Positions 43,682 through 53,700 of a DNA stretch of 64,000 nt are shown in pieces. A model generated the notes under the pieces. The model was not told where the DNA came from and made no database searches. It saw nothing but the letters and a program-made list of their open reading frames with translations. Each line of letters begins with the position of its first letter. Position 1 is the stretch's first letter. A program made the translations under genes and the position numbers. Where the stretch lies: assembly GCF_004088395.1 (NCBI RefSeq), contig NZ_CP035107.1, positions 632,501 to 696,500 on the forward strand, read 5' to 3'. This DNA comes from Ornithobacterium rhinotracheale. GTDB taxonomy: Bacteria > Bacteroidota > Bacteroidia > Flavobacteriales > Weeksellaceae.

Positions 43682-44527
43682 CTAAGCGCGTTGCAAAGTA
43701 AAAAGACTGATTTCTGGCGGAACATTGAAACGAATCGGGTAGGAGCACCCTAATGCACGGTTGATGTAGAGCGTTCTACCGTCTTCCAAATCAATTTTTC
43801 CTGCCGAATATCTTTTGTTTTTTACGGGCAAAATCGGTGGTGGCAAAAACGGTGCTTTGCATTGTCCGCCATGGGTATGCCCCGAAAGAATCCAGCCGTC
43901 GTAGCCTTTCCAGATTGGTAAATCGCACACATCAGGGTTGTGACAAAGCACGAGATTGGCTTGGCCTAAATTTAGATTTTTAAGCGTTTTTTCAGGTTTA
44001 AAGTTGGTGCCCCAAAAATCATCAAAACCATAAAAAAATAGATTTTCAATCGCGACGCTTTCGTTTCTTAAAACCTTGATATTTAATGATTCTAAAGTTT
44101 TTGCAACCTTGTCACCTTCTTTTGCCTCTTGAAAATTTTTACCATAATCGTGATTGCCCAAAATCGCAATAGTCCCTAACTTTCCATACACGCAATGTTT
44201 CATCGTATTGAGCAAGAGCGGGTACAAAATCTTATCGTGGTGCGTCGTCACATAATCGCCTGTATACACCACAAAGTCAGGATTATATTTTTTAGCTTTT
44301 TTAAAACTTTCCACAATGTATTTTGGGTCAAATCTTTTCCCAATGTGGATGTCGCTAATTTGCATCAAAGTCTTGCCTTCTAATTCGGAAGGTAAATTTT
44401 TAATCGGCATGGGGGTGTGCGTAAATTCCAGTTGATACGGTGCCCATTGCCATGTGTAAAGCCCCGTGCCAAGCCCGATACCTGCCAATCCTAACCCTGT
44501 GGTAGTGAGAAATTTTCTACGATTCAT
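43682..44527 (-). CDS. Tat-exported calcineurin-like metallophosphoesterase
   Basis: A 281-residue protein. Starting at the ATG 44527 it begins MNRRKFLTTTGLGLAG, a twin-arginine signal; a longer frame up to 44557 adds a non-signal leader. The metal-site motifs of the YaeI/YkuE-type metallophosphoesterases are in order: SDIHIG, YTGDYV, LGNHDYG, LCHNPD and SGHTHGGQ. Proteins of this type hydrolyse UDP-linked or lipid phosphates; the substrate is unknown. It begins 4 nt after the nadD stop. Confidence 0.88.
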   Translation of the reverse strand: MNRRKFLTTTGLGLAGIGLGTGLYTWQWAPYQLEFTHTPMPIKNLPSELEGKTLMQISDIHIGKRFDPKYIVESFKKAKKYNPDFVVYTGDYVTTHHDKILYPLLLNTMKHCVYGKLGTIAILGNHDYGKNFQEAKEGDKVAKTLESLNIKVLRNESVAIENLFFYGFDDFWGTNFKPEKTLKNLNLGQANLVLCHNPDVCDLPIWKGYDGWILSGHTHGGQCKAPFLPPPILPVKNKRYSAGKIDLEDGRTLYINRALGCSYPIRFNVPPEISLFTLQRA

Positions 44528-44531
44528 ATTT

Positions 44532-45113
44532 TTACGATTTATAGAGCGAACTGCCATCTATGTATTCAAATACTTCTGGCGGAAGCAAACATCGTACATT
44601 TTTGCCCTCTTTGATGCCTTTTCTTATCGCCGTAGCCGAGATTTCTACCACGGGCGCGTCTTCTACTCGGTAAATGCGATCTATGGAAACTTGCGGAGTT
44701 GCCACATCTTGATGAATGCGTGGATACACGAAAATATCGTAATTTTTAACCAAAAAATCTGCATTTTTCCATTTGTGGAGATTGGTCAAATTATCCTCGC
44801 CCATGATTAAGCAAAATTCATTTTTAGGGTATTTTTCCCTCAACACCGCCAGCGTATGCGTGGTGTAATTTGGCTGAGGCATTTCAAATTCAATTTTGCT
44901 GGCTTGCAGATTGGGGTAGTTTTCAATGGCGCGTTCCACCATGTAGTAGCGGTTGTTATCGTCGGCTAGCGTGTCATTTTTCTTAAACGGACTGCGTGGC
45001 GTTACCACAAACCACACTTGGTCTAGCCCGCTGTATTGCTGTATATGATTAGCCAAAATTAAATGTCCCATATGAATGGGGTTAAAGGTTCCGAAAAACA
45101 ATCCTATTTTCAT
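44532..45113 (-). CDS. nadD: Nicotinate-nucleotide adenylyltransferase
   Basis: A 193-residue enzyme that makes nicotinate adenine dinucleotide. It carries GTFNPIHMGHLILANH (the GxFxPxHxGH nucleotidyltransferase motif), PRSPFKKN, LIMGEDNL and ISATAIRKGI, the C-terminal ISST-like motif. Follows pncB function found earlier in the window. First gene of the nadD-phosphoesterase unit. Confidence 0.93.
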   Translation of the reverse strand: MKIGLFFGTFNPIHMGHLILANHIQQYSGLDQVWFVVTPRSPFKKNDTLADDNNRYYMVERAIENYPNLQASKIEFEMPQPNYTTHTLAVLREKYPKNEFCLIMGEDNLTNLHKWKNADFLVKNYDIFVYPRIHQDVATPQVSIDRIYRVEDAPVVEISATAIRKGIKEGKNVRCLLPPEVFEYIDGSSLYKS

Positions 45114-45174
45114 CTCAACAAAATTTATTTAAAATCAAAGGCTAAAATAATTCAAAAAAAATTAATTTTACCCT

Positions 45175-45642
45175 GTGAAAGACGGAAAATCCTATACCAT
45201 AGCCGAAATTAAAGAAAAAATGGCGCGTTATTGTGCTTATCAAGACCGTTGCCATTGGGAAGTGGAGCAAAAGTTGAAAGAGTTTTTTCTCATTCCCGAA
45301 GCCAAAGATGAGGTGATTTTAACGCTGATGCAGCATAATTTTTTAAATGAAGAAAGATTTGCGCATAGTTTTGTGCGTGGAAAATTTAACCAAAAACAAT
45401 GGGGTAGGCTTAAAATCACGCAAGAATTAAAAAAAAGAAACATCGGTACGCGATTAATCAATGAAGCTTTAAAACAAATTGATAATCAGGATTATTTAAA
45501 AACTCTGACTGATTTAATGGAAAAAAAAGCCAACCGCATTACCTACAAAAATGAATACGACAAGTGTACCAAACTCACCCGCTACCTTATGCAGAAAGGC
45601 TATGAGTATGAGTTGATTAAAGAATATTTAAACGAAATTTAA
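45175..45642 (+). CDS. recX: RecX family RecA regulator
   Basis: A 155-residue helical protein resembling RecX, which caps and regulates RecA filaments. Three repeats of the three-helix module are visible, with the classic CHWEVEQKLKEF, NFLNEERFAHSFVRGKFNQKQWGRLKI and the YLMQKGYEYELIKEYL end. The start is GTG at 45175; a later internal ATG (MARYCAY) would delete the first conserved helix. It overlaps the convergent aminotransferase gene by 4 nt. Confidence 0.85.
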   Translation: MKDGKSYTIAEIKEKMARYCAYQDRCHWEVEQKLKEFFLIPEAKDEVILTLMQHNFLNEERFAHSFVRGKFNQKQWGRLKITQELKKRNIGTRLINEALKQIDNQDYLKTLTDLMEKKANRITYKNEYDKCTKLTRYLMQKGYEYELIKEYLNEI

Positions 45643-46226
45643 AGCTCTACAATATCAATGTCCCAAGTCATTTCGCCCAAATCGAGCATGGCATTGATAA
45701 AACCGATTTTTTGATATTTTTGAATGTCTTTTTTTTCGATTTTTTCTTCGGTGATTTTGCCTTCTTTTAGCAATCGCTGGCGGCATGTGCCGTTGAGTAA
45801 ATAAGTCTTGGGCGTCACCCATTTTTTGCCATCATAAAATACCAAATTAGCGTATGAAGAATCCGTAATTTGGTCGTTTTTCACGATGATGACTTCTTGT
45901 TCTGGCTTATCATTCAATCCGTTGAGTGCCTTGCGGTCAAGAAATTTAAAATCATATGAAATATTATTTTTTTCCACTACTTTTAGCGATGAAATTTCTT
46001 TAGGCGTGTAAGGCGAAATCTCGAGCGAATAGTCTTGGTCTGAGTACACAATTCGTGCTTTGAACAAACCTTCCTTTGGAATCATTTGCTGACTAAAAAA
46101 TTGCTCCAAATCTAAAACTTCTGCTTTTGGGAAAAACTTTTTAAAAGTTTGATTCACTCGCTTTTGGTGTTCTGCGAGATAAAAGATTTTATGATTTTCG
46201 ATTTTAATGCTTTCTAAAAAATCCAT
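45639..46226 (-). CDS. Class IV aminotransferase-like protein (PabC-like)
   Basis: A 195-residue protein beginning at ATG 46226 (MDFLESIKIENHKI); a frame that extends to 46316 overlaps pabB and is rejected. The sequence resembles class IV PLP enzymes (branched-chain aminotransferase/ADC lyase): KARIVYSDQDYSLEISPY, the TDSSYANLVFYDG strand and TYLLNGTCRQRLL, where LLNGT..R is the PabC-like phosphate contact. It is shorter than usual for PabC (about 260 residues). Beside pabB, it likely acts as 4-amino-4-deoxychorismate lyase in p-aminobenzoate synthesis. Confidence 0.78.
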   Translation of the reverse strand: MDFLESIKIENHKIFYLAEHQKRVNQTFKKFFPKAEVLDLEQFFSQQMIPKEGLFKARIVYSDQDYSLEISPYTPKEISSLKVVEKNNISYDFKFLDRKALNGLNDKPEQEVIIVKNDQITDSSYANLVFYDGKKWVTPKTYLLNGTCRQRLLKEGKITEEKIEKKDIQKYQKIGFINAMLDLGEMTWDIDIVEL

Positions 46227-46239
46227 ATTTGAAGGTTTT

Positions 46240-47217
46240 TTAAATGGGTAAATAAATTTTCTCGTAAATCTCTTGGTACTCTTCGCGCCAATCGCTTTGT
46301 GCGGTAACGCCGCCACCGCTTTTGTAAAAATACGAATTTCCTGTTTTTTCTATAAATCGAATCATCACGCCCGTGTCGAGTGCATCGCCCGAGAAATATC
46401 CACAAATTCCAGTATAATAGCCACGCTCATAGGTTTCGGCTTCGGCAATTATGTCCAAAGTTTTCTTCTTTGGTGCGCCACAAATGGAGCCCGCAGGTAG
46501 TAGTTGAGCCAAAATATCGCCCAATTGATTTTGCCAATTTTGGGGTAAGTCACCTTTTATTTCTGAGCTGGCTTGCAAGATTTTGCCTTTTTGCGTTTGA
46601 ATTTTATCAATAAATCGAAATTTGGTAACTTTTACATTTTTAGCGATTTGGCTGATGTCGTTGCGCAATAAATCCACGATGGTAAAATGCTCGGCAGTCT
46701 CTTTGGGGTCGTTCAGTAGAACATTGTTGGCATTCGGGATTTTAGCGTTTATGGTGCCTTTCATCGGGTAGGTGTAGAGTGTGTTTTCTTGGATTTCTAT
46801 AAAAGTTTCAGGTGAAAAACATACCCACTTATCTTGGTACAGCACTTTGTATTTAGCCTTGGCTTGCAAAAAAATTTGGGCTAAATCCAATTTGTTTTTC
46901 AATGCAGTGCTAAAGGTTAAATTCACTAAATAAGAATCGCCGTTTTGCAAATGATTGGCTACTATATCAAATTGATTTTTAAAAGATTGCTCGCTCAGTG
47001 GTGTGAAATTCAATTCTTCTAAAATCGGATTTTTAGTAATTTTTGGAGTGTGTTTTTGGGTTTGAAATTCAAAATAAATTTTGTTTTCGTGCCATTTATC
47101 ATTTGTAATGATTTCGGCGTTTTGAGTTTTGTAATCTATGATAAAAAAAGCGGGCGTGCGTTGCGTTCCCACTTCGTTCAATCGCTGAATCCAATCGGCT
47201 TTGCTCTCTAGTTTCAT
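46240..47217 (-). CDS. pabB: Aminodeoxychorismate synthase component I
   Basis: A 325-residue chorismate-binding enzyme, the short form of PabB lacking a long N-terminal extension. Conserved end motifs: DLLRNDI, GSICGAPKKKTLDII, ERGYYTGICGYF (the PIKGT/GAPK...G..GYFS series of TrpE/PabB) and IRFIEK. The PIKGT-like segment is YPMKGTINA. It converts chorismate plus ammonia into aminodeoxychorismate; the lyase-like gene follows 13 nt later. No glutaminase subunit is in the window. Confidence 0.88.
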   Translation of the reverse strand: MKLESKADWIQRLNEVGTQRTPAFFIIDYKTQNAEIITNDKWHENKIYFEFQTQKHTPKITKNPILEELNFTPLSEQSFKNQFDIVANHLQNGDSYLVNLTFSTALKNKLDLAQIFLQAKAKYKVLYQDKWVCFSPETFIEIQENTLYTYPMKGTINAKIPNANNVLLNDPKETAEHFTIVDLLRNDISQIAKNVKVTKFRFIDKIQTQKGKILQASSEIKGDLPQNWQNQLGDILAQLLPAGSICGAPKKKTLDIIAEAETYERGYYTGICGYFSGDALDTGVMIRFIEKTGNSYFYKSGGGVTAQSDWREEYQEIYEKIYLPI

Positions 47218-47267
47218 TTACCCAAAAGTAAGGATTTTTTCTTGATTGAAAATTTATTTAGCCATAA

Positions 47268-47307
47268 AAAAAACGCTAATCTTCAGTGATGAAAATTAGC
47301 GTTTTTA
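47268..47307. terminator. Terminator after the porin gene
   Basis: Stem AAAACGCTAAT/ATTAGCGTTTT with a 14-nt loop, with A/T tails on both sides. It lies downstream of the porin gene on the minus strand and upstream of pabB. Confidence 0.75.
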
Positions 47308-47327
47308 AGTAATTATTTAATATAGGA

Positions 47328-48569
47328 TTAAATTCCGATTTCGACTTGAAAACGAGTGTACCAATTGTCTTTTTTCTCTCCGTTTAGGAATTCAAAATTG
47401 TTTTTGCTCACCTCAAACTGAACTTTGAATGCGTGTTCCCAAATGTATTTAGTTAAACCCAAAGAAAACTGATTGTGAATCGGTTGCCATTGCTGAATCC
47501 CTTTGTTTGGCTGGTTGTGCGAGTAGCGTCCGATGATTTCCCAGTGGCTTGGGAATGTGTAGCTTAGCTGCCCGTCGTAACCATAGCCCGCCAATACATA
47601 TTGCGATTTGCTGCGGTCTGCATTGTAAGTGATTGGATCTTGGGTGGTGCGGTTCATAAACGCTGCCATGGCAGACCAGCCGTTGTATTTAAGCATAGCA
47701 TCTAAAAGCAAGGCGTTTAGATTTCTTTGTTCAAAAAGTGTTTTTCCTCTTTGTCCCTGTGCTTTTATCGCATTTTGATTGAAATGATAAGTCCCGCCCA
47801 AATAAAGTTTTGGCGAGGTTTCTCTCATTAAATCTCCCTCGAAAAATTCACCTTTTTTCTTGAATTTCCCCAGCGGATACAATTCTACTCGTCCTGTATA
47901 AGCCAGTCCGTCAGTCGGTTCGTTGAAATTTCTCCCGCCTCCTGTGGAAATGGCACCTTTTAGATTATAGCCAAATTCATTTTCTTTTAAATGAGAATAA
48001 ATCGCTTGGAACCCAAAATCACGATCGATGTTGAACATCGCATTGTTGATAGAGCGATCGGTTAAGTCCAACGCACCAGAGGAATTATTTCTTTGGCGGT
48101 TGCCTGGTAGCTTGGTTTGCCCAAAGCCAAAAGTCCAATGATCGGTAGCTCGGTAAAATACAACCGCATCTCGTATGATGTTTACATATTGTCCGTCTTT
48201 GGCGCGTCCCACATCTTCTGGCGCAAACGATAATTGAATGGTGTAGAGGAACTTGGGATTTCCCACATATCCATCAAATCTTAATCTCAAACGGCGAATG
48301 GCTCCTTGGAATTGGGTGGGTTCATGGTCTTCGAAACGAGCTTCCAATCGGTTTTGCATTCTAAAACGCAAATTCAATTGAAATAAGCTGTCGGGCGAAG
48401 TGATGCCGACTCCTTTCCCGAAATTGTAATAAGGCAGAACATCGAGGTGAACCTGTTTAGCGATGGCTCTGATTTTGGTAGAATCCTTGTCTGAAACTAC
48501 TAATACTTTTTCCTGTGCATTTGTCCAAACGCAAGCGATGAGCGTAAGGAGACTCAAAACTTTTTTCAT
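47328..48569 (-). CDS. OprO/OprP-type porin
   Basis: A 413-residue outer membrane protein with a signal peptide (MKKVLSLLTLIACVWTNA) and a beta-barrel with regular aromatic girdles, ending in FQVEIGI. Pieces such as RRLRLRFDGYVGNPKFLYTIQLSF and FGFGQTKLPGNRQR fit the phosphate-selective porin O/P family (pfam07396). The solute is not certain; the family carries phosphate or polyphosphate in Pseudomonas, and its flavobacterial members are uncharacterised. Monocistronic with a terminator. Confidence 0.85.
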   Translation of the reverse strand: MKKVLSLLTLIACVWTNAQEKVLVVSDKDSTKIRAIAKQVHLDVLPYYNFGKGVGITSPDSLFQLNLRFRMQNRLEARFEDHEPTQFQGAIRRLRLRFDGYVGNPKFLYTIQLSFAPEDVGRAKDGQYVNIIRDAVVFYRATDHWTFGFGQTKLPGNRQRNNSSGALDLTDRSINNAMFNIDRDFGFQAIYSHLKENEFGYNLKGAISTGGGRNFNEPTDGLAYTGRVELYPLGKFKKKGEFFEGDLMRETSPKLYLGGTYHFNQNAIKAQGQRGKTLFEQRNLNALLLDAMLKYNGWSAMAAFMNRTTQDPITYNADRSKSQYVLAGYGYDGQLSYTFPSHWEIIGRYSHNQPNKGIQQWQPIHNQFSLGLTKYIWEHAFKVQFEVSKNNFEFLNGEKKDNWYTRFQVEIGI

Positions 48570-48651
48570 TTAGCTATTAATTTACTTCTGAGCAAAAATA
48601 AAAAAATAATATTAAGAGAATGTTAAGTTAGCGTTTAGAGCACAGGGAAAT

Positions 48652-48960
48652 TTAAAAGTCGTGCAAGTGCTCTAGTTCTGTCTCAAAGAAAAGCACGCGA
48701 TTGGCAAATTTAATCATGATTTCGTGCTTTAATTTAGGAGCAAAATCGTTTAAATAGGTAGGTAAAAGATTGTTTTTTTCTTCCAATTGTAACGAATAAT
48801 TTTTGGTGTTTGGATCTTGTTGAGCGCAAATTTTGGTAAGTCTCGCATGTCCGAAACAATCGGTGTTTTGCAACTTCTGGATATGTTCATTTCTGAGCCA
48901 ATCCAAGAAATCATTTTCTAAGGTATTTTCTACGATAAAAGTAATATTATAAATTTTCAT
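48652..48960 (-). CDS. DUF4286 family protein
   Basis: A 102-residue cytoplasmic protein of the ferredoxin-like alpha-beta type: IYNITFIVENTLENDFLDWL and LTKICAQQDPNTKNYSLQLEE are typical of DUF4286, with a C-terminal ..FANRVLFFETELE strand. No function is known for the family. It is the last core gene before the accessory region. Confidence 0.78.
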   Translation of the reverse strand: MKIYNITFIVENTLENDFLDWLRNEHIQKLQNTDCFGHARLTKICAQQDPNTKNYSLQLEEKNNLLPTYLNDFAPKLKHEIMIKFANRVLFFETELEHLHDF

Positions 48961-49070
48961 TTTTAGGATTTAAAGTGGATTATTTTGTCGCCCAAAGGTA
49001 GCAGAATTTTTATCTCGTGGCAAATTTAATAAAAGTAAAGAAGAGAGGAGGCTCTATCAATGTGTTAAAT

Positions 49071-49244
49071 TATTTAAACGGATTTGCCCAAACGATACGC
49101 TCTGTTTTCCCTGAATCATAGACGCAGATTTGTGTGTTGAATCAGATACGAGAGGCTACCAGAAAATGGGCGATGCCTACTAAAAAATGGGACTTGATTT
49201 TGAATCAATTTATGCTTGTACTTGAAGAAAGGCTCAGATTGTAA
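49071..49244 (+). pseudogene. Decayed IS256-family transposase fragment
   Basis: The frame reads a piece like the middle of a Mutator/IS256 transposase (NGFAQTIRSVFPES, stop, TQICVLNQIR; compare the family pattern G...AI.AVFP...Q.C..H.IRN), then jumps straight to its C-terminal end (ATRKWAMPTKKWDLILNQF...LEERLRL then TAA; the family ends ..KKW..P..NW...LNQ). So the sequence has an internal stop and an in-frame deletion of the core. The rest of the gap (48,961 to 49,461) holds no other gene; sequence after the stop (TTTACATAGTTTACGG) may be a relic of the IS end. Confidence 0.75.
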
Positions 49245-49461
49245 ATCCAAGCCTTTTACATAGTTTACGGGGGGATTTCCCTTAAGCCTTAGCTCTTTAC
49301 TTCCCGATGCAGAATCTTTAATTACCTGTTAATTAATGATTTAAATGTCTTTAGGTGTAGTCGGGGTGTAGAAAAGTTTAACATTTAAATCTTTTACAAA
49401 CATAGAGAGGAATGTGATAAAAATATGATTTGGATTGTTTCGTGTTGGTTATTGCAATTAT

Positions 49462-50073
49462 TTACAAATCTTGGTGCCTGTTTATATAAGAAATTTTCCA
49501 ACCCTTTTCTTGAGAATATACAAGTTTAGTAACACTGGCGTTATCGATCGTAATTTTGTATGTGATAGCTGGATTGGATTCTAAAATTTTTTGTAAGAAA
49601 CATTTTATGCTCATTCCATGTGTAAGTACTAGAAATTTCCCTTCTTTGTGTTTTGAAATTATTTGTTCTTTTATGAATTTATACATTCTACGCTCCACTT
49701 CTTCTTGCGATTCTCCGTTTGGAGCCTTAAATGTATAATTATTTGCATTAATTTCATCTAGTCTTTCTTTTGTGTATATCTGATTTCTTGGAAGTCCTTC
49801 CCAATCCCCTTGAGAAAGTTCCTCTAATTTATCCGAATAAATAATATTATCTGGAGTGTTGGTAATAAAAGATATAGTCTCTTTAGCCCTCACAGAGGTG
49901 GAGCAAAACATTTTATCAAAGATTATTTGACTTTCCGAAATTCTTTGTTTTAGGCTTTGAGCTTGCTGTTTTCCCGTTTCATTGATATGTAAATGGCTTG
50001 AGCGTCCACCTATTCTATCATTAATACGGTTGTATTCAGTCTCTGCGTGTCTTATTAGGTATATTTCTATCAT
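49462..50073 (-). CDS. Histidine phosphatase superfamily protein
   Basis: A 203-residue phosphoglycerate-mutase-like phosphatase. The RHG-type catalytic motif is LIRHAETEYN, with the second catalytic His in LVLTHGMSIKCFL; CSTSVRAKET and ELSQGDWEG complete the family pattern. It may act on a small phosphorylated metabolite. It stands at the edge of the accessory region, 3' of the restriction operon and on the same strand, 59 nt beyond the DUF4391 stop; whether it belongs to the defence cluster is uncertain. Confidence 0.85.
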   Translation of the reverse strand: MIEIYLIRHAETEYNRINDRIGGRSSHLHINETGKQQAQSLKQRISESQIIFDKMFCSTSVRAKETISFITNTPDNIIYSDKLEELSQGDWEGLPRNQIYTKERLDEINANNYTFKAPNGESQEEVERRMYKFIKEQIISKHKEGKFLVLTHGMSIKCFLQKILESNPAITYKITIDNASVTKLVYSQEKGWKISYINRHQDL

Positions 50074-50132
50074 GGGATTTATAGTATTAGCTTTGGTAAA
50101 TTTTATGCCATAAAAAAATATTCATTTTTGTG

Positions 50133-50786
50133 TCAATTATTTCTTAGGTCTGATAGTTGTTTTTCAACTTTCTTTAAATTACAATTTAGCTCAACCTTTT
50201 TATTATATTGTCTACATTTTGAAATAGCTAATTTTAATTGAGTTATTTCTTTTTCCAATTTATATATTGATTTTTGATACTCTGAAATTTGAGATATCGA
50301 ATTCTGTGATAACTTTGGTTCTCCAATAATTTGAATGCAAAAATCTTTAAAAATAATATCTAAAGATTGTCTTAGGTTAAGTTGATACGGATTCTCTTCC
50401 TTATTAAACCAATCTGAATTAAAGGAACAATCAATAACCGAAATATTTTCGTTTGTAGGGTGAGAGTGCTTAGAGGTTACAGAAATGTACACATCATTTT
50501 CATATTGAATATAACAAATAAGATGATAAGGAATCACTTTATTGATTAAGTCAAGAAGATTATTAATTTTTCTTTTTTCTTTTAATTCAATCTTGAAAAT
50601 TTGTATCTCTTTTATTTCTTTTGAAGAAAGATTAATGGTTTCAAAAGATAGTTTGTGAGTCCAAGTTATTCTCTGAATAATATCTATAAATTGTTTTTTC
50701 TGCTTTGGATTGGTGAAATTATCAAATGAATTCTTGGGGATAACTTTCCCTATTTCGCTATTTTTAGGTAATGAAAAAAAATCCAT
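50133..50786 (-). CDS. DUF4391 domain protein, defence-associated
   Basis: A 217-residue protein that resembles DUF4391: the start FFSLPKNSEIGKVIPKNSF, then KKQFIDIIQRITWTHKLS and ETINLSSKEIKEIQIFKIEL, and VIPYHLICYIQYE and DWFNKEENPYQLNLRQSLD. DUF4391 proteins have no known activity but are often found beside PLD-type SNF2 helicases. The C-terminal 55 residues form a coiled coil (LEKEITQLKLAISK). The gene begins 1 nt after the helicase stop, so it is the last member of the five-gene operon. Confidence 0.8.
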   Translation of the reverse strand: MDFFSLPKNSEIGKVIPKNSFDNFTNPKQKKQFIDIIQRITWTHKLSFETINLSSKEIKEIQIFKIELKEKRKINNLLDLINKVIPYHLICYIQYENDVYISVTSKHSHPTNENISVIDCSFNSDWFNKEENPYQLNLRQSLDIIFKDFCIQIIGEPKLSQNSISQISEYQKSIYKLEKEITQLKLAISKCRQYNKKVELNCNLKKVEKQLSDLRNN

Positions 50787-50787
50787 A

Positions 50788-53700
50788 TTATTGAATGATT
50801 AAAAATGAAACCAATTTAAAATCTTCTATTCCTTTTATTTTTTCTTGTAAAGCTGTTGTTCCCCCTGCCTGGAATAAGCTTTTAATATCTTTTTCTTCCT
50901 CTTTTTGTAAAATGGTACTAATGCTTTGTTTTAAAAGAATAGAATATCTATCCATTTTATGATAATCATCTGTTTGCTCAATAACTTGTTTACAAATATC
51001 TTCAATAGGTGTTGGTTGTCCTTTGCATGACATTCGCATCGCATCAAGTATTTTTTTAGGTTCGACATGACTCATTATTAATTCTCTATTCATATTGATA
51101 TATACCAAATAAAAAGGGTGTAACCTATTTAATTTATTAATATTTACACTAGAGTTGACATTTTTAAAAACAAAAATAACACCTCTATTTAAAATATTAT
51201 CTGATGGGACCACAGCGTGTAATCCTTCAGGGATATTCTTAAGCTCTCCATAAGATTTCATCATATCGGATAGATCTATCCTGAAATCATTTAAGCCTAA
51301 ATCAGTAATGCTTACTCCTTCTTTTAAATCTTCTAAATCAATTACTTCTTCTTGCAAACGTTGCAATTGTATTTTTCTATAGTCTAAATCTTTTTCTTCT
51401 GTATTTAAAATATTATCATCTCCCGTACTAGCCATGTTACTTATCAGCATTTTATTTTCAACACGCTGTTTTAGATTTATATAGCTATCAAGCGTTACAT
51501 CAGGCCAAAAATTAACCATTGTTATGGTTTCATTTTGAGAGCCAATTCTATCTATCCGTCCAAAACGTTGAATAATTCGTACCGGATTCCAATGAATATC
51601 ATAATTGACTAAATAATCGCAATCTTGTAAATTTTGCCCTTCTGAAATACAATCTGTTGCTATCAAAATATCAATAGTTTCTGATACTTTTGGATATAAT
51701 TGTGCTTTATCTTTAGAAAGAGGCGAGAAACAAGATAAAATAACATTAAGGTCTGCAGGGATATTTTTACTTGTACAAACTCTTCGAGAACCAGTTACAA
51801 TAGCTGTGTTTAATCCGTATTTTGCTTTTATATAATCACTTACATTTTCATAAAGATAATTTGCCGTATCGGCAAAAGCTGTAAAAATAATGGTTTTTTT
51901 ATTACCTTGATTAAAAGGGGTTTCTATTTTTTCATCTAATAATCTTAAAAGGTATTGTAGTTTTGTGTCTTCTTTACCTACTAAATCTTCTATATTTTCC
52001 CATATAATATTCAAAATTGATAAATCTTCATTTAAGTCTTCCTGCCATTTTGTAGTATCAATATCGGCAATATGTATTTTAATCTTTTTACCTATGATTT
52101 GGTCTTCATCAGCCCAATCAAGTTCTGAATCGTAATTTTCGTTATTCTCATCATTTAATAATTTTTGTATTCCATCATAAGTGCTTGTATCTCTACTATT
52201 TTTTATTGTTTTAAGTGTATTCTCTATTTGGTCGATAATTCCCTTTAACGTAATTCGGAAAGAATCTACTGAGCTCTCCAATCGCTTCAATAAATTGATT
52301 CGCATCAAAATACGTAAATTGTCTTCGCGGTCTCTTTGAGTAAGTTTTACTGCATTTGCACCTACTCGTTTATCATACAAATCGGCATATAATTCAAATT
52401 TACTAGGTAATATATAATTTAATGGCGTATAAATAGATAAATTTAATAAGGTAAGTTTTTCTGCGATATCCTCATAAGTGATTTTATTTGAATTTGTTAG
52501 AGGGCTCCGTATAGAAATTGGTTTATTTCGGGTAGGAAACTGACCGATATTGGTGGTATTATAATATGTTGTAATATGTTTTCGTGATCTTGCAATGGTA
52601 AGAGAGTCCAAAATCTCGAAGAAATCAAAATCTAACATGTCCAATAACTTATCGGTTGTTCGTTCTTTTGTCTTGAGTTTATTCCATGCATTGAATGATT
52701 TTTGAGCTTTCTTAAATATTTGGTCAATTCCACTTTGTATATCTAATTTAGCATTTATTTTTTCAGCATCACCCTCATAAGCTAAAGCTAGTTGATTTCG
52801 TAAATCATTAAATCGATTATTTACAGGTGTCGCGGAAAGCATTAAAACCTTGGTTTCTATGCCTTCTTTAATTACTTTTCGCATTAGTTTCTGATACCGA
52901 TTTTCTTTACCTACAACAGTGTTATTATTTCTAAAATTATGGGATTCATCTATTACTATCAAACCATAATTCCCCCAATTAACGGCTTCTAAATTTCGTC
53001 CGTTACTTGTTCCTCGTTCTCTAGATAAATCTGTATGAAATAAAACATCATAACGAAGACGATCGCCTGCCAATATATTATTTTTATCATTGTGACGGTA
53101 AGTATTCCAGTTGGCTTCCAGCTTTTTAGGACAAAGTACAAGAATATCTTTATTTCGCATCTCGTAATACTTGATAATTCCCAATGCCGAAAATGTTTTA
53201 CCCAACCCAACACTATCTGCCAAAATGCAACCATTGTATTTTTCTAATTTATTGATGGCTCCGATTACAGCATCTTTCTGAAAATTGTAAAGTTTATTCC
53301 AAATAACAGTATCCTTAAAACCAATTTGTTCATTTGGTAAATGGTCTAAGGATAAATCATCTAAAAAGTCATTGAATATATTGTAAAGCGTAATAAAGTA
53401 AATAAATTCCGGACTATTTTCTTTATAAGCACATTCAAAATAATCTTGAACTTTTTGAGTTACATTTTTCAAATCTTCTTCATTTTCCCAAACTTGATTA
53501 AACCATTGCAAATAAGCAGAACTGTGAGGGTATTCTACTTTATTGATAAATGTAGGGAACCCTTTTTTAGGTGTAATACCTAAGTCTGCAGAGGTAAAAC
53601 TGCTTGTTCCGTTATAAGCTATTTCGTTTTCTTTATTTTGGATATGAATAAGATTGTTTAACGGTATATTATTATGTTTATTAGACTTAAAAGTAACTTT

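Noticed and set aside
45639-46316. Longer aminotransferase frame to 46316
   Set aside because: It overlaps the end of pabB and adds a non-conserved basic leader; the ATG at 46226 is chosen.
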